Assembly: GCA_964035015.1 (NCBI GenBank)
Contig: CAXIUP010000120.1
Span: 1,089,001-1,153,000 of the forward strand
Reading direction: 5' to 3'
Length of the DNA stretch: 64,000 nt
Source: Corallium rubrum
Taxonomy: Eukaryota > Cnidaria > Anthozoa > Scleralcyonacea > Coralliidae
A model generated the notes under the pieces. The model worked only from the letters and a program-made list of their open reading frames with translations. It searched no databases and was not told the DNA's origin. The position numbers were made by a program, and so were the translations under genes. This document shows positions 62,101 through 64,000 of the stretch, piece after piece (positions within the stretch are counted from its first letter, which is position 1; every line of letters starts with the position of its first letter).

Positions 62101-63286
62101 AATAAAATCACTATAACCACTAAAATGATCAGCCAATAAAATCACTAGCCAGTAAAATCGCTAGTCAATAAAATCGCTAGTCAATAAAATCACTAGTCAA
62201 TAAAATCACTAGTCAATAAAATCACTAGCCAATAAAATCACTAGCCAATAAAATCACTAGCCAATAAAATCACTAGCCAATTAAATCACTAGCCAATAAA
62301 ATCACTAGCCAATAAAATCACTAGCCAATAAATCACTAGCCCCTAAAAATCACTAGCCATTTAAATCGATGGATACTAAAAATCACCAGTCTACAAAAAT
62401 CACGAGCCACTAAAATCACTAGCCGATAAAATCACTAGCCAATAAAATCACTAGCCAATAAAATCGCTAGCCAATAAAATCACTAGCCAATAAAATCACT
62501 AGCCAATAAAATCACTAGCCAATAAAATCACTAGCCAATAAAATCACTAGCCAATAAAATCACTAGCCGATAAAAGCACTAGCCAATAAAATCACTAGCC
62601 AATAATATCACTATAGCCACTAAAATCACTACCCACTAAAATCACTAGCCAATAATATCACTATAGCCACTAAAATCACTAGGCACTAAAATCACTAGCC
62701 AATAATATCACTATAGCCACTAAAATCACTAGCCAATAAAATCACTAGTCAATAAAATCACTAGCCAATAAGATCACTATCCAATAAAATAATTAGTCAA
62801 TAAAATCACTAAAATTAAACAATAAAAATCAGTAGCCAATAGAATCACTAGCCAATAAAATAATTAGCCAATAAAATCACTTGAATTAAACAATAAAAAT
62901 CACTAGCCAATAAAATCACTACCCAATAAAATAATTAGCCAATAAAATCACTAAAATTAAACAATAAAAATCAGTAGTTAATAGAATCACTAGCCAATAA
63001 GACAACTAAACTAAACAATAAAGATCAGTAGCCAATTAATAAGCAATAGCAAATAAGATCACTAGCCAATTAAATCACTAAGATTTAATTATTATTAATT
63101 AATATTTATCTCACGAAGTGAAACCTTTACCTCTTTAAGTTTTGAGTGAAGCGTGTGAAAATCTTTTAACGTTCTAGCTATCATCCATCCTTCTGTTTCA
63201 GACGATGGAACAATATCACCATGGGAAGAAGAGCGATGAACCATCAAAATATACACAGGGTGTGGCTTGTCATTCGTGTTTTCAAT
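34529..63286 (-). CDS. SNX25: Sorting nexin 25-like gene, 3' part (13 exons)
   Basis: Thirteen GT-AG exons on the minus strand total 1,014 nt: 337 codons plus a stop, with all phases matching. They encode a PX domain (phosphoinositide binding, residues ~1-115), an acidic linker (~116-165) and a Nexin_C domain (~166-300). Hallmarks are FHTLHSKLKE, LPLPSKKW, LYQFLCPSLEKL, VFKWLRRTLIAFVQVTFGRT, WIVSEPMIVYY and VLQNLVGKRN. In SNX25 these follow PXA and RGS domains, which should lie beyond 64 kb. SNX25 proteins act in endosomal sorting and in down-regulating TGF-beta receptors in vertebrates; the role here is inferred. SNX13 or SNX14 are the alternatives; the linker and Nexin_C motifs favour SNX25. 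Confidence 0.85.
34692..35476. repeat. Polypurine minisatellite (GATAAGGAA / GATAAAGGGAA)n
   Basis: About 785 bp consist almost only of A and G on the plus strand, with units of 8-12 bp (AAGATAAGG, AAGATAAAGGG). It begins 41 bp upstream (gene sense) of the last SNX25 exon, so the transcript reads it as a polypyrimidine tract. Confidence 0.95.
35480..36127. other. Unassigned sequence, possibly LINE 5' UTR
   Basis: T-rich plus-strand sequence leading toward the LINE open frame at 36,855; no motif of its own. Confidence 0.35.
36140..36444. mobile_element. tRNA-derived SINE in inverted-duplicated form
   Basis: The minus-oriented left part carries a box A-like TGGCTCAATGGTTAGAGCGT; the plus-oriented right part carries box B-like GGTTCGAGTCC. 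Both end in the same ~65-bp tail (TTTTCTGAGTATTACTAACT..), giving long inverted arms. The whole block is bracketed by one 12-bp duplication TCATCTTATATA (36,128-36,139; 36,445-36,456), so it arrived as a unit. Confidence 0.72.
36855..37898 (+). pseudogene. LINE ORF with 2A-like motif and APE endonuclease
   Basis: The frame has 347 residues. Residues 36-43 read DVQVNPGP after a Leu-rich stretch, a 2A-like sequence. The endonuclease follows with VVCICETWLNESVL, FRRDRLGKVGGGVLVAV, VVLIGDFNLPAVNW and RSTDHYIIEF, covering the metal- and DNA-binding motifs (E, D..N, DH). A stop after IDYYWLQ at 37,898 and later insertions end the frame. Confidence 0.88.
36960..36983 (+). other. 2A-like peptide coding motif in the LINE
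   Basis: Codons for D-V-Q-V-N-P-G-P. The canonical motif is DxExNPGP; here Glu is Gln. 2A-like sequences at this N-terminal position are known in some APE-type LINEs. Confidence 0.7.
38011..38953 (-). mobile_element. RTE-like LINE, 5'-truncated, with (ATG)n tail and 12-bp TSD
   Basis: The minus-strand insertion lies between identical TCCGGAAGAAAT (37,999-38,010; 38,954-38,965). Its 3' tail is the (ATG)n tract 38,011-38,104 (CAT on the plus strand). The host LINE frame resumes exactly after the duplication. Confidence 0.92.
38121..38953 (-). pseudogene. RTE-type reverse transcriptase C-terminal half
   Basis: The open frame has no stop: CFVDLEKAYDRVPREVVYWA, VGLHQGSALSPFLFVIVLDV, then IPFVDDLAVTAE where Y/F-ADD is expected. 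KFNYLGSVL and a thumb region to WMEKIRAADPE follow. The N-terminal half and endonuclease were lost on insertion. FVDD is a possible variant of the catalytic F/YxDD. Confidence 0.85.
39117..39357. mobile_element. TA-flanked MITE inside the CR1-like LINE
   Basis: Perfect 43-bp inverted repeats begin GCGAGGTTCAGATCACAC and are flanked by TA (39,115-39,116; 39,358-39,359). They contain short (CCGCTA)n runs. LINE coding continues on the right with TYNGITAKTAAEKAERFNSY. Confidence 0.88.
39533..40815 (+). pseudogene. LINE reverse transcriptase, interrupted
   Basis: Pieces in order: LDTSKARGPDGVPSRLLKEC; (insertion); ENYRPISLLPILSKVMERCI; TDVVYLDLAKAFDLVDHQIL; VVYADDTKL (catalytic YADD at ~40,573); NNIKFNASKC; QKDLGV. 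A short deletion removes the block between TSG and LFVVFINDLPD (near 40,500), another near 40,261. Confidence 0.87.
39692..40071. mobile_element. Probable third insertion in the LINE, ends CGATCGRAAATYGC
   Basis: LINE coding is continuous up to IAPSICALFN and resumes at SLQTGRIPSEWKSANVTPIH. Between them lie ~380 bp with imperfect 14-bp inverted ends. No clean target duplication was found. Confidence 0.6.
40816..41285. repeat. Palindromic dispersed repeats after the LINE
   Basis: GAGGGCGAAGCCCGAGG..CCCGAGGGG and AATACCCCGGCCACAGCGGGTATTCGAGG..ATACCCCGCTGTGGCGGG are local palindromes. A minus-strand frame 40,959-41,174 (RPKFRVDKKIVRLQENRN) between them looks conserved but is unknown to me. 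Confidence 0.5.
41286..41990. other. Intronic sequence without recognised features
   Basis: Part of the last SNX25 intron; nothing supported. Confidence 0.4.
41994..42141. mobile_element. Hairpin MITE next to SNX25 exon 12
   Basis: CAAAATTTTTTGATCTCGTT.. pairs with ..AACGAGATCAAAAATTTTGG over nearly the whole 148 bp, loop near 42,065. It is a long near-perfect stem in the SNX25 pre-mRNA just downstream of exon 12. Confidence 0.85.
42219..42266 (-). CDS. SNX25: SNX25-like exon 12
   Basis: 16 codons, phase 0 to 0, acceptor ..GGTGATTATTAG, donor TAC|gtaagt. It encodes MFEAFQDIRTNKHLVY. The exon sits 55 bp from an (AAAC)n tract and 77 bp from a hairpin MITE. Confidence 0.87.
42322..42773. repeat. 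(AAAC)n tetranucleotide tract with CAAG and CGAA blocks
   Basis: About 450 bp of CAAA units, interrupted by blocks of CAAG (42,402-42,420; 42,470-42,500; 42,751) and three CGAA units at 42,605. Six-frame open readings are artefacts. Confidence 0.98.
42824..43032. mobile_element. TA-flanked MITE (209 bp)
   Basis: Ends GAGAGATTAAGATTCACGTA.. and its complement, TA on both sides (42,822-42,823; 43,033-43,034). It lies between SNX25 exons 11 and 12. Confidence 0.85.
43086..43138 (-). CDS. SNX25: SNX25-like exon 11
   Basis: 53 nt, phase 1 to 0, acceptor ..TGTTCTCTTGCAG, donor AAG|gtatat. Together with the last base of exon 10 it encodes EVLQNLVGKRNCKLGIIK. Confidence 0.87.
43789..43999. mobile_element. 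MITE related to the one in the Gypsy LTR
   Basis: ATTAACCGCAGATC..CACGTGGT palindrome and right end GTTTGAGTAG|TA match 23,723-23,967. The left terminus is diverged. Confidence 0.7.
44148..44202 (-). CDS. SNX25: SNX25-like exon 10
   Basis: 55 nt, phase 0 to 1, acceptor ..TTTTGCTTCTCTAG, donor CAG|gtatat. It encodes EKLKTRRKVKEKLLEMSP. Confidence 0.82.
44385..45668. repeat. Compound microsatellite of successive penta/hexanucleotides
   Basis: Blocks in order on plus: TTCAG/TTTAG mix (44,385-44,465), TTCAC (44,466-44,526), TTCAGG (44,525-44,646), TTTGG with TTCGG variants (44,660-44,826), TTTATG (44,955-45,225), mixed TTTAG/TTATG, TTTTG (45,388-45,455), TTTGG, CTTGG (45,485-45,540), TTTTG again, then TTTAG/TTATG. 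All lie inside one SNX25 intron. Confidence 0.97.
45997..46123 (-). CDS. SNX25: SNX25-like exon 9 (Nexin_C)
   Basis: 127 nt, phase 2 to 0, acceptor after a long T-run (..TTTGATGTCAG), donor GCG|gtgagt. It encodes EIRELVEWIVSEPMIVYYIQ, FCDVMWPQGKLAHP and a basic tail. Confidence 0.9.
46480..47130 (+). pseudogene. REL-type LINE fragment (N-terminal to early RT)
   Basis: Broken plus-strand frames: RIVAKNWEN.., FYHVLNEEGQQENED, VWPEIWSKEVEHNKDAKWLE, then KTPNWTAPGPDM..YWF, the early RT motif of this LINE group, and NNGQVPIWIIKGRT. It is 3'-truncated and lies in an SNX25 intron, antisense. Confidence 0.65.
47241..47307 (-). CDS. SNX25: SNX25-like exon 8 (Nexin_C start)
   Basis: 67 nt, phase 1 to 2, acceptor ..TTTTTTCCTTTAG, donor AG|gtatga. 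It encodes FKWLRRTLIAFVQVTFGRTI plus N, the most diagnostic Nexin_C motif in the gene. Confidence 0.9.
47488..47660. repeat. Dispersed repeat with CTCTGCCAGGAGGTTATGTTTTT
   Basis: A phrase I recall from interspersed repeats of many invertebrates; no ends identified. The rest of this intron to 48,609 shows nothing supported. Confidence 0.4.
48610..48683 (-). CDS. SNX25: SNX25-like exon 7
   Basis: 74 nt, phase 2 to 1, acceptor ..ATTCCTTGTTCAG, donor GGAG|gtatta. It encodes VGDRKDSIAEPLYSLTGEVF and ELKG, the segment leading into Nexin_C. Confidence 0.85.
48870..49260 (-). pseudogene. LINE RT C-terminal (thumb) fragment
   Basis: Minus-strand coding traces read GLVFDEHLIWSNHI-like, SKKILSDIGSLKRIKPFIS and PIYQALIQPHFDYCSTVWD. 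This is the typical connection region of CR1/jockey-like LINEs, with stops. Confidence 0.75.
49286..49676. mobile_element. PIF/Harbinger-like MITE with TTA duplication
   Basis: Ends GGCCCTGTTTACATGAAG.. / ..CTTCATGTAAATAGGGCC are flanked by TTA (49,283-49,285; 49,677-49,679). The interior has repeated GTGGATTGACATAAG-like palindromes. The 391-bp element has no transposase. A 3-bp TTA duplication and a GGCCCTGTTT start are typical of Tourist-like elements. Confidence 0.82.
49700..50380. other. Intronic sequence, possible LINE 3' tail
   Basis: CTCCTGGGCATTACGTATTTAAATAAATTACTTGATTTGATT (49,995-50,100) resembles a LINE 3' end with TTGAT tail on the plus strand; otherwise nothing. Confidence 0.4.
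50392..50411 (-). CDS. SNX25: SNX25-like exon 6, 20-nt microexon
   Basis: Phase 0 to 2, strong acceptor ..TTATCTTTTCTTGTAG, donor GG|gtatga. It encodes EPCEED plus a split Gly, continuing the acidic linker. It is the weakest exon by size. It is required for phase: exon 5 ends in phase 0, whereas exon 7 needs two bases in front. Confidence 0.62.
50659..50880 (+). mobile_element. 5S rRNA-derived SINE, plus copy
   Basis: The segment GGGGTTAGTACCTGGATGGG then TGACCGTCTGGGAATA matches the 3' promoter half (box C region) of 5S rRNA. The preceding GGTGGCGAGTGCGGTTAAGGCGC resembles a tRNA box A. A non-5S body (GAGTAGAGTTAGTTGGTCTCTC) is shared with the copy at 51,735-51,985. It is not a functional 5S gene, as the 5' half is absent. 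Confidence 0.78.
51405..52546 (-). pseudogene. REL-type LINE 3' part (zinc finger and endonuclease), split by a SINE
   Basis: Minus strand: CDLCNK..HVFSYCQVAL..GYTWRHDSIL (zinc finger region), then SRPDIVVI, YVIELTAPYDTN and AKRRKEERY, the RPD..E..K arrangement of a restriction-like endonuclease. After the SINE: EVTTLGFVSKSINRF and YIFCRRNEPWNHPDLLNSY. Frameshifts and stops occur. Confidence 0.75.
51735..51985 (-). mobile_element. 5S rRNA-derived SINE, minus copy inside a LINE
   Basis: The minus strand reads GGGGTTAGTACTTGGATGGG then TGACCATTTGGGAATAA, closer to 5S than the plus copy, then the shared body. It splits the REL-LINE endonuclease. With the copy at 50,659 it forms an inverted pair ~0.9 kb apart. 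Confidence 0.8.
52547..54335. mobile_element. hAT-like element, 5-bp flank duplication
   Basis: Ends CAGGGGCGGATTTAG / CTAGATCCGCCCCTG; AAGAT on both sides (52,542-52,546; 54,336-54,340) rather than a clear 8-bp copy. It contains a poly-C run (54,264-54,282) and a nested MITE. A 68-codon plus frame (53,036-53,242, MALPNTNVIDLDVFALKDND) is unrecognised. Confidence 0.7.
53712..53976. mobile_element. TTA-flanked MITE nested in the hAT-like element
   Basis: Starts GGGCCTGTTTTCAAGGTAGG and ends CCTCCTTGTAAATAAACCC, TTA on both sides (53,709-53,711; 53,977-53,979). The interior has GGGTTACCC-type repeats as at 22,080-22,320. Confidence 0.8.
54622..54970. mobile_element. Pair of inverted Penelope-like element ends
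   Basis: TTGCGGAAACACCACG..TTATTTGCTAAGCTTTCGGCCTG (left) and GAAAGCTTAGCAAATAAAAATT..GTGATGTTTCCAC (right) are inverted copies of a Penelope-like 3' end around ~220 bp. The right one contains ATGAAGGCCTG..CAGGCGGAAAGC, a hammerhead-like layout with a changed first base. No protein remains. Confidence 0.6.
55158..55200 (-). CDS. SNX25: SNX25-like exon 5 (acidic linker)
   Basis: 43 nt, phase 2 to 0, acceptor ..TTTTGTTTTTTAG, donor GAG|gtgtgt. It encodes SFPLIDFNFTEDLDE. Confidence 0.72.
55470..55563. repeat. (AAT)n microsatellite, 3' side of a LINE end
   Basis: About 30 AAT units directly abut the 3' end of the minus-strand LINE at 55,566. Confidence 0.97.
55566..56056 (-). pseudogene. REL-LINE 3' end: endonuclease domain and 3' UTR
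   Basis: The minus strand opens directly after (ATT)n with RPDVLLSISTDCLYILELSV, then GYESNLQTNVDRKRARY, the RPD..E..RK arrangement of R2/R4-type restriction-like endonucleases. It continues to the natural C terminus IRTTYYIFCCRNKDWTNPDL. An AATAAAG lies shortly before the tail. RT is missing: a strongly 5'-truncated copy. Confidence 0.8.
56058..56147. repeat. (AAT)n microsatellite, 5' side of the LINE end
   Basis: About 30 AAT units of the same register as 55,470-55,563 on the other side of the LINE fragment. Confidence 0.97.
56486..57489 (-). pseudogene. Penelope-like RT end and GIY-YIG domain, frameshifted
   Basis: FNGSLYQQIDGVAIGSPLGP and IFANIFLSFHE belong to the Penelope RT palm. LDIMISR, FRKPTSTGLYTNFE, IYKKGLLFTLLQRYFNICSS and NGY follow. 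The end has the MLYIGQTSRLLHTRAFDHMG endonuclease motif. At least three frame breaks occur. Confidence 0.82.
57668..57705 (+). ncRNA. Hammerhead-like motif, plus end of second Penelope element
   Basis: CTGAAGA (57,672-57,678), stem TGTTGC / GCAACG around GAGAA, then GAAACGTTAG. The core boxes are intact. In the opposite minus end (56,250-56,267) the stem II region is collapsed to a few bases. Confidence 0.58.
57960..58932 (+). pseudogene. REL-type LINE N-terminal fragment
   Basis: Plus-strand pieces KCWLHASPDRRGFRKRLYDK, EFSDLEIEERKLKKNSDINP and KLSKVCSITLAQITEEVNEL, then LKDGNRRGS and KLQKLRADLSRLEEMRKGKN, read as the N-terminal region of the LINE group seen at 46,480. Several frameshifts; truncated into microsatellite at 58,933. 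Confidence 0.55.
58933..59192. repeat. Compound (ACT)n-(ACC)n-(AAT)n microsatellite
   Basis: Trinucleotide type changes from ACT to CCACTA/ACC and then to AAT within 260 bp, directly at the broken end of the LINE fragment. Confidence 0.96.
59620..59667 (-). CDS. SNX25: SNX25-like exon 4 (linker)
   Basis: 48 nt, phase 2 to 2, after a 109-bp intron; acceptor ..CGCTTATTATAG, donor AG|gtacca. It encodes PVEKKSGFSLKSVLK. Confidence 0.8.
59777..59865 (-). CDS. SNX25: SNX25-like exon 3 (PX end)
   Basis: 89 nt, phase 0 to 2, acceptor ..ATTTTAATCAG, donor GC|gtaagt. It encodes MLLEDETLSLNEELYQFLCP and SLEKLKQIA, the terminal PX helix. Confidence 0.87.
60279..60389 (-). CDS. SNX25: SNX25-like exon 2 (PX middle)
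   Basis: 37 codons, phase 0 to 0, acceptor ..TTTTATTTTAG, donor CAG|gtagga. It encodes NRLKKELPLPSKKW, which matches the PX proline-rich PPxK loop, and FLNKSKIVLEDYLQ, the following helix. Confidence 0.87.
60430..63085. repeat. 16-bp minisatellite ACTAGCCAATAAAATC in an SNX25 intron
   Basis: Roughly 150-165 units fill most of the intron between SNX25 exons 1 and 2. The main unit is ACTAGCCAATAAAATC; a common variant has ACTAGTCAATAAAATC. Diverged units dominate both ends (AACAATAAAAATCAGTAG near 62,820-63,050), with homogeneous units in the centre. Confidence 0.97.
63131..63286 (-). CDS. SNX25: SNX25-like exon 1 of 13 in window (PX start)
   Basis: 52 codons, phase 0 to 0, acceptor ..TTTATTGGCAG, donor GAG|gtaaag. 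It encodes KPHPVYILMVHRSS.. and GWMIARTLKDFHTLHSKLKE, the first strands and helix of a PX domain. The usual RRY-F basic pair is reduced to ART-L-KDF, so lipid contact may be weaker. Confidence 0.85.
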
Positions 63287-63289
63287 CTG

Positions 63290-63890
63290 CCAATAAACAA
63301 ACTTTTGTCAAACAAGAAAGCGACCATAACAACAGAAAGTTTTACTAAAACAATCCATCGTATCATCGCATAAACAAACTAAAATTAATGAGCATGCAAC
63401 TCAACATTACGTTAGGTAAATGAGTCACGCGTGCATGATGTCTTATACCCGGTAAAGCGGTCATTCAAACAACATGACAATCGTCGAATGATGAAGAACA
63501 AAGATCGCTAAAATTTTTTTTGTTTTTCTTCGATAAATTATTAAAGTAGTGAAATTAAAGAAATCCATGTTTAACGATTGCCTTTATATCGCTAGACACG
63601 CTCGCCGTTTTCGACAAATTTCTGCATTTGCTGCATTTTACGGTTCACACAAGAGCCAATCTTCAAAATTTCTACGCAAATGAAGTTACAAAATGTTCAA
63701 TTTGAAGTCGTTCAATAAACAATTGCAGTTCGCGTTTTATCTCGGCTTTCGTCTCGCCTAATTTTCGTCTCGTAAACGGTCGTTGCCAACTCAAACTAAT
63801 GTAAAGACGATGCGAAAGATCATTCCGAAATGAAAAATGTGACTGGGAGGAATAGAACAAACAACGCACGCCTGTTTTCTAAGATTTTTA
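63290..63890. other. Intronic or upstream sequence, no exon recognised
   Basis: Expected preceding SNX25 exons were looked for on the minus strand and not found. A minus frame at 63,672-63,869 (KLGETKAEIKRELQLFIERL) has no family I know and lacks splice-site support. Confidence 0.4.
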
Positions 63891-63894
63891 GATT

Positions 63895-64000
63895 TCAGAT
63901 TTCCCGCGGATTTCAATCCAGGAACCCAATTCCCATGTAAACATGGACTGACTTCGTATTTCAATCCGGATTAAAACTCAATCCGTATTCATGTAAACGA
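63895..64000. repeat. Partial CATGTAAAC-type MITE cut by window end
   Basis: TTTCAATCCGGATT, CCCATGTAAACATGG and TTCATGTAAACGA match the vocabulary of the MITE at 49,286-49,676; only part lies in the window. Confidence 0.5.

Noticed and set aside
60430..63085. CRISPR-like regular array
   Set aside because: Units are contiguous 16-bp repeats without spacers, in a eukaryotic intron.
63672..63869. Minus-strand 65-codon frame as an upstream SNX25 exon
   Set aside because: No acceptor/donor pair fits and the residues do not resemble the region before PX.

Overview
This is a repeat-saturated, AT-rich metazoan window, most likely from an anthozoan cnidarian (coral or sea anemone). The evidence is spliced introns, fold-back MITE families that I associate with anthozoan genomes (recalled, not searched), and a mix of BEL/Pao, Gypsy, Penelope-like, CR1-like, RTE-like and restriction-like-endonuclease (REL) LINE, hAT and MITE sequences. 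Almost every long open frame is a transposon, a broken gene or a shadow inside a microsatellite.

The only host gene I can support is not visible as a long open frame. On the minus strand, 13 short exons between 63,286 and 34,529 have canonical GT/AG borders and fully consistent phases. They join into 337 codons plus a stop: a PX domain, an acidic linker and a Nexin_C domain. I read this as the 3' part of a sorting nexin 25 (SNX25)-like gene; its PXA/RGS part would lie beyond 64 kb. Its introns hold nearly all repeats of the right half: a 2.6-kb 16-bp minisatellite, Penelope-like elements with hammerhead-like motifs, REL-LINE pieces, 5S-derived SINEs, a 1.3-kb chain of changing microsatellites, an (AAAC)n tract, and a CR1-like LINE carrying three further insertions.

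Layout. 0-9.4 kb: hAT derivatives with target-site duplications (TSDs), a degenerate tandem array, fold-back MITEs, and a head-to-head Penelope-like insertion (5.3-7.0 kb). 9.4-19.1 kb: a tandem duplication whose second copy was split by a MITE, itself split by a young full-length BEL/Pao element (11,956-18,070) and a LINE fragment. 19.6-28.3 kb: a minus-strand copy of an uncharacterised multicopy protein family broken by a hAT, a MITE and a Gypsy element that lacks reverse transcriptase. 28.4-32.0 kb: a decayed second BEL/Pao element. 32.0-34.5 kb: mostly unassigned sequence downstream of SNX25. 34.5-64.0 kb: the SNX25-like gene and its repeat-filled introns.

The main interest is nested insertion history readable from TSDs and empty sites, the fragmented SNX25-like gene, a 2A-like motif in a LINE, hammerhead-like motifs in Penelope ends, and REL-LINE ends embedded in (AAT)n tracts. 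Family names come from motif recognition only; no search was run.
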